Shown: in pieces, positions 1 through 6,539 of the stretch | Layout of the letters: every line of letters starts with the position of its first letter | How positions within the stretch are numbered: position 1 is the stretch's first letter | Assembly (NCBI GenBank): GCA_002393705.1 | Contig: DGTH01000187.1 | Coordinates: forward strand, 1 to 8,024 | From: Prevotella sp. UBA4341 | GTDB taxonomy: Bacteria > Bacteroidota > Bacteroidia > Bacteroidales > Bacteroidaceae | Length of the DNA: 8,024 nucleotides | Direction: 5' to 3' | The notes under the pieces: model-generated | The model's database searches: none | Told to the model about the DNA's origin: nothing | The model's input: the letters and a program-made list of their open reading frames with translations, nothing else | Made by a program: the position numbers and the translations under genes

Positions 1-993
1 ACCATTAATAATAAGGTGGAGAACGTGGTGTCAGACGTGACAGGGGGATATGTTGGCATCAGTAGCCCAACCATCAGCACCAACGACAATTTGGACTTTG
101 GGGCAGTATCGGTCACAGAAACCTGTGAGCAGCCATTTACCATCAGCAACTATGGCTCGGCACCATTGACGATTAGTCGTATTGTGTTTAACAATGAGAA
201 CTTGAGCGTGGCTGAATCGTTGCCACTGGTTATTCAGTCTAGGGAGAGTCAGGACGTGACGGTTGTCTATAGCAGCGTAGAGCAAACTGCCTTTGAGGCA
301 ACGATGCTGCTGTATAGCAACGACCCCGGCCTGCGACTGCGCGAGGTGACGGTGACAGGTAGCCGGTTTGCCCCCAACTACGTCAGTATCACGGCGAATG
401 ATGTCTATTCGGATGATAATTTACAAATAGAGGTATCAACAGACAACTACGACCCGATGACAGGATTGCAGTTTGACCTGACTTACCCAGGAACATATTT
501 TGAACCGTTCGACAATAATTATACGGTGACCGATCGTGCCACGGACATGACCGTGACGATGCGGCAGATAGACAGTAACACCTTGCGCTGCTTCTGCTAC
601 TTCCTGACAGGCGGCAGTGTGGCAGCTGGCAATGGAAAGGTGATGACCATTGAACTGAAGCCAAAAGGGGAAACGGTACCTGAAGGCATCTATGACGTCA
701 GCCTAACTAACATTAAGTTTGGCACCAGCGAAATGGACAACAAATATGCCGGTGACGAGACTCTCCAGAGCACATTCGAGGTGAAGAGCATCCTGCCGGG
801 TGATGTGAATGGTGACGGTGATGTGAATGAGGTGGATGCCCAGCTCATTCTGGATGTATCGGTAGGCAATATCAGCCTGAACGACCTTGCTGTTCCTAAA
901 GCCATTAACGTTCCTGGCGGAAATGCCGAAGCATTGGAAGTAAACGCGCAATTAGTGCTCGACTATTCGGTGGCTACGGTGAAGCCATGGTAA
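1..993 (+). CDS. Surface protein with choice-of-anchor-D, cohesin-like and dockerin domains (5' truncated)
   Basis: The frame is open from the first base, so the gene starts outside the window; the GTG at 16 is just an internal valine codon. About 330 C-terminal residues are present. Roughly 85-375 encodes an ASH/choice-of-anchor-D type Ig-like domain (pattern 'LDFGAVSV...FTISNYGSAPLTIS...'). Roughly 376-780 encodes a cohesin-like beta domain ('ITANDVYSDDNLQIEVS...', then 'GNGKVMTIELKP'). From about 796 there is a type I dockerin: the first calcium loop DVNGDGDVNEVD has acidic or Asn residues at loop positions 1, 3, 5, 7, 9 and 12, followed by helix DAQLILDVSV. A second half at about 904-975 keeps the helix (NAQLVLDYSV) but has a degraded loop. 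No T9SS-type tail is seen; the protein ends VKPW. In known families such dockerins bind cohesins in extracellular complexes. The partner here is unknown, although the next gene has a cohesin-like domain 29 nt downstream. The upstream domains and the signal peptide cannot be seen. Confidence 0.85.
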   Translation, partial: TINNKVENVVSDVTGGYVGISSPTISTNDNLDFGAVSVTETCEQPFTISNYGSAPLTISRIVFNNENLSVAESLPLVIQSRESQDVTVVYSSVEQTAFEATMLLYSNDPGLRLREVTVTGSRFAPNYVSITANDVYSDDNLQIEVSTDNYDPMTGLQFDLTYPGTYFEPFDNNYTVTDRATDMTVTMRQIDSNTLRCFCYFLTGGSVAAGNGKVMTIELKPKGETVPEGIYDVSLTNIKFGTSEMDNKYAGDETLQSTFEVKSILPGDVNGDGDVNEVDAQLILDVSVGNISLNDLAVPKAINVPGGNAEALEVNAQLVLDYSVATVKPW

Positions 994-1022
994 GAAATAT
1001 GAACTATAATAAATAAGTACAA

Positions 1023-2156
1023 ATGAAAAGAATTCTAATTAGTTTGCTGACGCTTCTTGCCTTTGGCATAGGAAGCTCTGCACAGACATTTTCAGTGGCA
1101 GGCGACGTGGAGGCCCTCTCATCAGGTGAGACTGTCAGTTTCAAACTTCATATTGCCGATGCCGTGGCAATGACCTCAACACACTTTGAAATAGTATTGC
1201 CAGCAGGCTTCAGCGTGACTGCCGTTACAAAGAATGCTTCGGTATGGGACTGCATGATGTCCAGAGAAGGTGGCGTCGTCGGTGCAATTAGTTCGTCAGA
1301 CGGGGCTTTTAATGGCGAAGGCGATGTCTTTTCCGTTGAAGTCAACGTCCCGGAAGGTACAGCCATAGGGGCCTATCCTGTCACCATTAACAATATTCGT
1401 GTTAACGGTGTTACGCTTAGCACGACGGTGGAGTTTAATATTAACGTAGTCAATACGCATACTATTGTGCTCGACGAGACATCTACCGTGATGCCGACGG
1501 AAAATGCAGGTGTCAATGTGGTAGTGAAGCGCACCATCAAGGCTAACGAGTGGAGCACCATCTGTCTGCCGTTCGCTATGACGGAGGCGCAGGTGAAAGC
1601 CGCATTCGGTGACGATGTGGAGTTGGGTGACTTCAAGGGCTACGAGGTGACTAAAGACGACGGGGGAGACATAGTCGGCATTAACGTGAAGTTCGACGAT
1701 GTTACAGCCATCGAGGCCAATCATCCGTATATTATTAAGGTATCTACAGCCGTTTCTGAGTTTACTGTTGACGGTGTCGATGTTGAACCGGAGGAGGAGC
1801 CAATGGTTAATCTTGGCACCAACCGAAAGCCAAAGGCCATAGTCGGAACTTATGTGGCCGAAACAGAAGTTCCGGAATTATGCCTTTTCCTCAGCGACAA
1901 CAAGTTCTGGTATTCTACTGGAGCAACGAAGATGAAGGCCTACCGCGCTTACTTCGACTTCAATGATGTGCTCACTGACGTGGAGGATGTATATGGTGCT
2001 CCTGTTTTCATTTCGTTCGGCGATGAGACAACACGCCTTGACCAGCTGAACATTGACGGTGAGGATTCGAACTATTACGACCTTAACGGTCGCGTGGTGA
2101 AGACTCCGCAGAAGGGTGTGTATATTCGTAATGGTAAAACGGTAATAGTAAAGTAA
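1023..2156 (+). CDS. Secreted cohesin-like domain protein with sorting-tail-like C-terminus
   Basis: A 377-residue protein. Residues 1-20 form a signal peptide (basic MKR, a Leu-rich core, then GSSA before Gln21, a good signal peptidase I site). Residues about 22-143 look like a cohesin-like beta sandwich: 'SSGETVSFKLHI', 'THFEIVLPAGFSV', 'GDVFSVEVNVPEGTAIGAYPV'. Residues about 165-330 carry the 'R.I.A.EWSTICLPFAM' block common in Prevotella/Bacteroides surface proteins, a beta-rich region of unknown function. The last about 27 residues (YYDLNGRVVKTP, then GVYIRNGKTVIVK) match the short C-terminal signature of many Bacteroidales exported proteins and resemble a reduced T9SS sorting domain. 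The ATG at 1023 sits in an A-rich leader (AATAAATAAGTACAA), as is usual in this phylum. It follows the dockerin gene by 29 nt and precedes the small peptide gene by 8 nt, so co-transcription is likely. A surface or extracellular binding role is inferred; no catalytic motif is seen. Confidence 0.85.
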   Translation: MKRILISLLTLLAFGIGSSAQTFSVAGDVEALSSGETVSFKLHIADAVAMTSTHFEIVLPAGFSVTAVTKNASVWDCMMSREGGVVGAISSSDGAFNGEGDVFSVEVNVPEGTAIGAYPVTINNIRVNGVTLSTTVEFNINVVNTHTIVLDETSTVMPTENAGVNVVVKRTIKANEWSTICLPFAMTEAQVKAAFGDDVELGDFKGYEVTKDDGGDIVGINVKFDDVTAIEANHPYIIKVSTAVSEFTVDGVDVEPEEEPMVNLGTNRKPKAIVGTYVAETEVPELCLFLSDNKFWYSTGATKMKAYRAYFDFNDVLTDVEDVYGAPVFISFGDETTRLDQLNIDGEDSNYYDLNGRVVKTPQKGVYIRNGKTVIVK

Positions 2157-2164
2157 AAAAGACT

Positions 2165-2359
2165 ATGAAGAAAGAATATATGATTCCAATGATAAGTGTG
2201 GTTGCGGTGTCAACCATGCAGATGCTGGCAGCAAGTGGCGTCAGCGGCAAGGGAGGCAAGATAGGCTATGGCGGCGTGGATAGCGGCGGTACGAAAGACC
2301 CGTCAGCCCCCGGCTACTGTGGCTTTGACGACGAAGAGGACGAGGAGGCTGACTGGTAA
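2165..2359 (+). CDS. Small Gly-rich, acidic-tailed peptide of unknown function
   Basis: A 64-residue protein. It begins MKKEYMIPMISVVAVSTMQM, followed by LAASGV, a Gly/Ser-rich centre (GKGGKIGYGGVDSGG), and ends in a very acidic tail (DDEEDEEADW). The opening pattern, 'MKK.Y..P.I.VV.V...QMLAASG', recurs in short unannotated peptides of Prevotella and Bacteroides near surface-protein genes; this is from my recollection of the family, and no function is known to me. The N-terminal segment is mildly hydrophobic, but it contains Pro and lacks a convincing signal peptidase I pattern, so I do not call a signal peptide. The start is 8 nt after the stop of the preceding secreted-protein gene (AAGTAAAAAAGACTATG), which argues for co-transcription. 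A strong inverted repeat follows at 2386. It is too short for a reliable domain assignment. Its place as the last gene of the unit and the family-like N-terminus favour a real gene over a chance frame. Confidence 0.7.
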   Translation: MKKEYMIPMISVVAVSTMQMLAASGVSGKGGKIGYGGVDSGGTKDPSAPGYCGFDDEEDEEADW

Positions 2360-2385
2360 CAACCACCTGACTCATCCATAATAAG

Positions 2386-2436
2386 CGACAAGCGGCACAA
2401 GGCTTCGGACTACGAAGACTTTGTGCCGCTTTGTCG
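2386..2436 (+). terminator. Long inverted repeat, probable terminator of the 1-2359 unit
   Basis: The left arm at 2386-2407 and right arm at 2413-2436 are nearly perfect reverse complements. They share CGACAA, GCGGCACAA and CTTCG as paired blocks, with a one-base bulge and a small internal mismatch, around a 5-nt loop (GACTA). The repeat lies 27 nt after the stop of the small peptide gene. The following T tract is weak (the right arm itself contains TTTGT), so this is either a non-canonical intrinsic terminator or a stable 3' end that protects the message. A second small hairpin (TGGCC, GGAT, GGCCA) follows at 2447-2460. Confidence 0.6.
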
Positions 2437-2622
2437 GACAGTTGGGTGGCCGGATGGCCAGACATTATTACGTTGACAGGCTAAGGGGCAAAGCCAAGAA
2501 TGCCGCCCTGCCTCGCGACTTCGTCGTTTGGGAATAAATCCCTTCTGACAGGGGCCATATACTCCACATCACTCCCTTTCGGGACAGGAATTAATCCTGA
2601 TTATAGATTTTCTATGATAGAA

Positions 2623-2654
2623 TTTGTATAATTGGATTTTTTTGCTTACTTTTG
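2623..2654 (+). promoter_or_regulatory. Bacteroidetes-type sigma-ABfr promoter for the ATPase gene
   Basis: The -33 element TTTG is at 2623-2626 and the -7 element TACTTTTG at 2647-2654, an exact match to TAnnTTTG, with a 20-nt spacer. Both elements and the spacing fit the consensus established for primary-sigma promoters in Bacteroides. Transcription should begin within about ten bases after 2654, giving a very short leader before the ATG at 2672. The -7 element overlaps a small inverted repeat, CTTTTG-CAAA-CAAAAG (2649-2664). Confidence 0.85.
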
Positions 2655-2671
2655 CAAACAAAAGAAACATT

Positions 2672-3808
2672 ATGGAGAATCCTTTTTACATCACCGGCAT
2701 TATACCTGAGCCCTATTTCTGTGACAGGGAGAAAGAAACTACGTGGATCATTCGTACACTTGAAAACAAGGCGCATATTCTGCTTTCCTCACCCAGAAGA
2801 ATGGGGAAAACGCAGTTAATACGCCATGTTTTCGAACAACAGCCCATCAAAGATAACTACTATACTTTCTATACAGACATCTACCCCACCACCAGTCTGC
2901 ATGAGTTTGTATTATTCCTCAGTAAGGAGATTTACTCTGTATTGGTACCAAAAGGAATAACGGTGCTGAACAGTTTCATAGCGGGACTTCACTCCTTGGC
3001 GGGATGCTTCGGATATGACCCAGTCAATAACACTCCTACGTTTGAAATCAAACTGGGTGACATTCGCTCGCCCGAACTCACAATAGAAGAAATCTTCCGC
3101 TATCTTGAAAAGGCAGACAAGCCTTGTATCTTCGCCATTGATGAATTTCAGCAAATCGCCAATTATCCTGAGAAGAACGTGGAGGCAATGCTCCGAACTC
3201 ATATTCAGAAGATGAACAATTGCCTGTTTATTTATGCAGGAAGTAACCGACATATACTTGAGAATATGTTCAACTCTGCCGCCAAGCCTTTCTATAACAG
3301 TGCAGAACAGATGTACTTGGACTGCATCGATAAGGATGTTTATACTGAGTTTGCTGAAAAACAGTTTGCAAAAGCCGGAAGAAAGATTTATCCCCAAGCC
3401 GCATCTTTTGCCTATGACCTTTTCGATGGACATACTTACTACGTCCACAATGTGCTCCACAACGCTTTCGCCTATATAAGTTCTGAAACTGTTGTTGATA
3501 AAGACGATATAAAAAAAACGCTAACTGACATGTTGGAAGAGAAAGGACGTACCTTTGTTTTATTAATGGCCCAGCTGAACTACCAGCAAAAAGAAACCCT
3601 GATTGCCATTGCCAAAGAAGGTATGGCCAGCAGCGTCACATCAGTCGCCTTCGTAAAAAAACATGCGCTTAAATCTCCCAGTTCTGTCCAGTATGCCATC
3701 GGCACCTTGCTTGAAAAACAACTTCTGACCTATCAGAACAAAGGAAGAACAAAGGTTTATTGCTTGGCTGACCGGTTTCTTGAGATGTGGATATGCAGAA
3801 CTTATTGA
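2672..3808 (+). CDS. AAA-type ATPase (archaeal-ATPase/COG1672-like) with C-terminal winged helix
   Basis: A 378-residue cytoplasmic protein with no signal peptide or membrane segment. The start MENPFYITG at 2672 is chosen over the upstream TTG at 2624 because the promoter's -7 element lies between them, and because this family usually opens 'M.NPF..G....YFCDREKE'. The Walker A region, SPRRMGKT (residues 40-47), has Pro and Arg where the classic loop has Gly, which is normal for this group. Walker B is CIFAIDEFQQI (152-162, with D157 and E158). The sensor-like strand is FIYAGSNRHIL (186-196), matching the 'GS.RH' signature. Residues about 300-378 form a likely winged helix with 'SSVQYAIGTLLEKQLL' followed by 'VYCLADRFLEMWI', the usual end of the family, so the gene seems complete. 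Such solitary ATPases are abundant in Bacteroidales; their substrate or partner is generally unknown. The gene stands alone with its own promoter and is clearly AT-richer than its neighbours, consistent with transfer. Confidence 0.9.
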   Translation: MENPFYITGIIPEPYFCDREKETTWIIRTLENKAHILLSSPRRMGKTQLIRHVFEQQPIKDNYYTFYTDIYPTTSLHEFVLFLSKEIYSVLVPKGITVLNSFIAGLHSLAGCFGYDPVNNTPTFEIKLGDIRSPELTIEEIFRYLEKADKPCIFAIDEFQQIANYPEKNVEAMLRTHIQKMNNCLFIYAGSNRHILENMFNSAAKPFYNSAEQMYLDCIDKDVYTEFAEKQFAKAGRKIYPQAASFAYDLFDGHTYYVHNVLHNAFAYISSETVVDKDDIKKTLTDMLEEKGRTFVLLMAQLNYQQKETLIAIAKEGMASSVTSVAFVKKHALKSPSSVQYAIGTLLEKQLLTYQNKGRTKVYCLADRFLEMWICRTY

Positions 3809-3819
3809 CTCAACTTTCT

Positions 3820-3863
3820 GAAGTTAATGAAGTTCTTTGAAAACAAAGGACTTCATTAACTTC
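3820..3863. terminator. Long stem-loop between convergent genes
   Basis: The arms at 3820-3838 and 3845-3863 pair over 19 bp with one G:T wobble around the loop GAAAAC. Further A:T pairs (3815-3817 with 3866-3868, and 3819 with 3864) extend the stem past one mismatch. It lies 12 nt past the ATPase stop and 37 nt past the GH115 stop on the other strand, the expected place for a bidirectional terminator. Neither side has a classic T tract right after the stem, so termination strength is uncertain. Confidence 0.65.
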
Positions 3864-3899
3864 AAAAAAGAGAACTTACGATATTTGAATAAGCCTTAC

Positions 3900-6461
3900 C
3901 TAACGGCTCGCCTCTACCGTCTTGGGGCTCTCTTCGCCAAAGAGGAAAGAGGGCTGGTAGCCGCCAAGGTCGATGACCACCTTCTCGAAGACGATGGCCG
4001 GGTGCTCCGGACGCAGCGTCAGGGTGTGGACATCTGTCTGGGAACTGAGGGGGAGTTCGACAACCTTCTCAATGACGCGGCGGGCCACGGTGGGGTAATA
4101 GATGCTGTAGATGTTCTCCAGCTTCTCGTTGAGCTCGGCATTGAAGTTGACCTTGACCGCCTCGCCACCGTCTAACGACACGCTGTAGCTGAGACCGCCG
4201 ACGTTCAGGTAGTCGAGCGTTGACTTCACGATGACGTGGACCTTAGCCGTGGCGGCAGCAGCGTTGCCGACGAAGCGGTAGCTGAGCGAGGCACCCGCGA
4301 CGGGCTGGTCGTAAGGCATCAGCGTGATGCCGCTGAGCGTACGGCCTACGAAGGGCAGCACCGTCCACTGGGCCTGCCGGGCATCAGTGCGGGCGTAGGT
4401 ATGCTCAGCCTCGATGGCTACATAGCCGTCCCTGGGGGTGAAGACGAAGCCCCCCTCTGTCTCGCCCGAGGGGGAGGTGATGTATGACACGGCGGGCATG
4501 ACATCGGCGGGGCCGAAGTCGTCGTTCCACGTACGGTAGCCTATGTGCTTCTGGGTCATCATGCCATTCCACTTGCCGCCGGCAATGTCGTGGTTATACT
4601 GTGCGCAGAGCAGGGAGTCACGACGGAAGCACTCCTCCACCCTGCGGGCCCAGAGGTTGCAGTCGGGGTTCTGCTCCTTGTAAAGCTGCTGGTTCATGGT
4701 CTGCGCGTAGTACATCTCATAGACATTGGCCATGGCCTGTATGGGGAAGAGAATGAGCTGACGGTAGGCATCGTGCTGGGCAACGGGCAGCTGGACGAAG
4801 AGGCGCAGGGCATCGCGCTCCAGCTGCTGGTAGTCGCCCACCACGCGGGGCCACTCGGCGAGGCTGTAGGTGGTGGCGTCGAGCATCTCGGCCGTGGAGC
4901 GGCCGGCATACTTGCAGCAGAGGTTCAGCAGGCGGGCGGCCTCCCTGGCGTGCTGCTCACCGACGACGGAGGCGCAGAAGGGCGCCATGTGCGTAGCGAT
5001 AATATCGCTACTTACGGAACTGGGGCGCCAGGCCATGTCCATGAAGAGCGTGATGGGGTACTCCATGGGCTTGAGGTCGCCCACGTTGAGAATCCACATG
5101 CGGTCAATGCCGTGGGTATAAGCGAGTGTGAGCTGCTCCCACATGTTCTGGGCGGGCGTGACGTTGAGCCACTTCGAGTTGCGCGGTGCGCCGACGTAGT
5201 CAACGTGGTAGTAGAGTCCCCAGCCGCCCGGGTGCTTGCGTTCCTGGGCCGTGGGCACGCGGCGCACGTTGCCCCAGTTGTCGTCGCAGAGCAGCATGAG
5301 CACATCGTCGGGCACCTTCATGCCCTTGTCGTAATAGTCGAGCACTTCCTTATAGAGCGCCCACACCTGAGGCACGTCCTTGGGGTTACGGCCTGTGATC
5401 TCCTTGATGATGCGGCGCTGGTTATCGACAATCCTCTTCAGCAGCTTGGTGTCGGCATCTTCGCTCATGGCCTCGTCGCCGTCGCCACGCATGCCGATGG
5501 TGATGATGTCGTCGGTATTCTTGACGCGCTCTATGCCTTCGCGGAAGAAGCGGTCAATGACCTGCTGGTTGGTCTGGTAGTTCCACGCTCCGTACTCGGC
5601 ACGATGGCGGGCCCACTCCTGGTGGTTGCGGGCCATGGGCTCGTGGTGGCTGGTGCCGATGATGACGCCCATCTCGTCGGCCAGCGGCGAGTTCTGCGCA
5701 TCGTCAGCATAGAAGGCCCAGCTCCACATGGCGGGCCAGAGGAAGTTACCCTTCAGGCGAAGAATGAGCTCAAAGACCTTCTCGTAGAACTCGTGGCCGC
5801 CGTAGTTGGTATGAAAGGTGTTCTTGACCCACGACGTCAGACAGGGAGCCTCGTCGTTGAGGAACAAGCCACGATAGCGCACGGCGGGCTCGCCGTCGGT
5901 AAACGTGCCACGGCTGACGAAGATGCTGTCGTGGTGCTCGGTGGGCACGTCGGCCCAGTAGTACCAAGGCGAGACGCCCATCTGGCGCGACAGCTCGTAG
6001 ATGCCGAAGATGGTGCCTCGGCGGTCGCTGCCCGCGATGACCAGCTGGTCGCCCACGGTCTGGATAACAAACATTTCGCGTTTGCCTTTCAGCAGGCTGA
6101 GGTCTATGCGCTTGTCTTTCACCAAGCGGTCAATGAGCGCCGAGTGACCCAGCGTGCCTACGAGGATGAAGGCACCGTCGGCCCCGCCCCGTGTGGCCGT
6201 GGGCGGAACAGCGGCCGTGTGCAACTTAGCCTCGACACCCGTGACGCGGCCAAAGTCGGCACAAAGGCTGCGGGCGGCACGCAGCACGCCCCGCTCGTCG
6301 TCAGCATCGACGTAAATCGTGGCTGGCATGCCGCCTACCACGTTTCCGGAACCATGAATGAGCACGTCGCCCCGGGTGAAGCTGACGAAGCGGTCGGCTG
6401 CCTGAACGGTGAGTACGGCCAGCAGGGCGAAGAAAAGGATAGTAAGTCGGTTGTTCTTCAT
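3900..6461 (-). CDS. GH115 alpha-glucuronidase (xylan side-chain), secreted
   Basis: An 853-residue enzyme expected to remove (4-O-methyl-)glucuronic acid from glucuronoxylan in the periplasm or at the surface. The start MKNNRLTILF at 6461 is preferred to an in-frame ATG at 6521, because it gives a clean signal peptide (Leu-rich core, cleavage near VQA/AD, residues 21-22) and the longer form would begin upstream of the leader hairpin. Motifs in order: RYRGLFLNDEAP (D203), FLWPAMW (W246), GTSHHEP (H272), GMRGDGDE (R325, D329), WALYKEV (E372), DDNWGN (N395), YYHVDY (H419, Y422). The spacing of these residues matches, with a constant offset of 3, the active-site residues I recall for Bacteroides ovatus BoAgu115A (D206, W249, H275, R328, D332, E375, N398, H422, Y425), so the catalytic pocket looks intact. 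From about residue 680 ('GYVAIEAEHTYART...') comes the GH115 C-terminal beta-sandwich domain. Length is normal for the family. No SusC/D or other xylanase gene is visible beside it. Codon use is strongly GC-biased. Confidence 0.95.
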   Translation of the reverse strand: MKNNRLTILFFALLAVLTVQAADRFVSFTRGDVLIHGSGNVVGGMPATIYVDADDERGVLRAARSLCADFGRVTGVEAKLHTAAVPPTATRGGADGAFILVGTLGHSALIDRLVKDKRIDLSLLKGKREMFVIQTVGDQLVIAGSDRRGTIFGIYELSRQMGVSPWYYWADVPTEHHDSIFVSRGTFTDGEPAVRYRGLFLNDEAPCLTSWVKNTFHTNYGGHEFYEKVFELILRLKGNFLWPAMWSWAFYADDAQNSPLADEMGVIIGTSHHEPMARNHQEWARHRAEYGAWNYQTNQQVIDRFFREGIERVKNTDDIITIGMRGDGDEAMSEDADTKLLKRIVDNQRRIIKEITGRNPKDVPQVWALYKEVLDYYDKGMKVPDDVLMLLCDDNWGNVRRVPTAQERKHPGGWGLYYHVDYVGAPRNSKWLNVTPAQNMWEQLTLAYTHGIDRMWILNVGDLKPMEYPITLFMDMAWRPSSVSSDIIATHMAPFCASVVGEQHAREAARLLNLCCKYAGRSTAEMLDATTYSLAEWPRVVGDYQQLERDALRLFVQLPVAQHDAYRQLILFPIQAMANVYEMYYAQTMNQQLYKEQNPDCNLWARRVEECFRRDSLLCAQYNHDIAGGKWNGMMTQKHIGYRTWNDDFGPADVMPAVSYITSPSGETEGGFVFTPRDGYVAIEAEHTYARTDARQAQWTVLPFVGRTLSGITLMPYDQPVAGASLSYRFVGNAAAATAKVHVIVKSTLDYLNVGGLSYSVSLDGGEAVKVNFNAELNEKLENIYSIYYPTVARRVIEKVVELPLSSQTDVHTLTLRPEHPAIVFEKVVIDLGGYQPSFLFGEESPKTVEASR

Positions 6462-6478
6462 AAAGGTAAGTAAATAAC

Positions 6479-6503
6479 GGGGCCACGGAAGCACCGTGAC
6501 CCC
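6479..6503 (-). terminator. GC-rich hairpin between GH57 and GH115 genes
   Basis: On the - strand, GGGGTCACGG, loop TGCTT and CCGTGGCCCC form a 10-bp stem with one T:G wobble, followed by a T-rich tract (GTTATTTACTT). It lies 36 nt past the GH57 stop and just 17 nt before the GH115 ATG. The structure fits an intrinsic terminator of the GH57 unit. Because there is no room for a promoter between it and the GH115 start, any GH115 message must contain or read through it, so it could instead act as an attenuator or leader structure. Confidence 0.7.
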
Positions 6504-6539
6504 TTTGAAAATGATGATCAATTCTAAAACGCGGTAGTG

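Larger units (their letters stand above)
2360..2671. other. Gene-free interval with hairpins and the ATPase promoter
   Basis: I see no credible gene in this stretch of about 310 bp. It holds the large inverted repeat (2386-2436), a 5-bp hairpin (2447-2460), and a run of short GGGA/TCCC-type stem-loops between 2530 and 2599: GGGA-ATAAA-TCCC at 2530-2542, CCCT-TCTGAC-AGGG at 2540-2553, TCCC-TTTC-GGGA at 2573-2584 and CAGGA-ATTAA-TCCTG at 2585-2599. The right end carries the promoter at 2623-2654. The reading frame that can be opened at the TTG at 2624 is not genuine, because it runs through this promoter. Confidence 0.6.

Noticed and set aside
2624..2671. An N-terminal extension of the ATPase by 16 residues from a TTG start
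   Set aside because: The segment contains the -7 promoter element, and the family's typical N-terminus starts at the ATG at 2672.
3837..4175. A 112-codon + strand frame starting in the hairpin after the ATPase gene
   Set aside because: It begins inside the convergent stem-loop and runs antisense through the GH115 C-terminal domain. The product resembles no family I know.
4545..6473. A 642-codon open frame on the + strand opposite the GH115 gene
   Set aside because: Its codons are exact complements of the GH115 codons, so it stays open simply because the GC-biased GH115 gene avoids TTA, CTA and TCA. The product is low-complexity, rich in Val, Ala, Gly, His and Leu, with no recognisable domain, while the opposite strand encodes a full GH115 enzyme.
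6462..6521. An N-terminal extension of GH115 by 20 residues from an ATG at 6521
   Set aside because: It would place the signal peptide internally and translate through the GC-rich hairpin. The ATG at 6461 gives a normal signal peptide.
6519..6526. A - strand TAGAATTG as a possible -7 element for GH115
   Set aside because: It differs from TAnnTTTG at one position and no TTTG lies at the required distance upstream, so I do not call a promoter.
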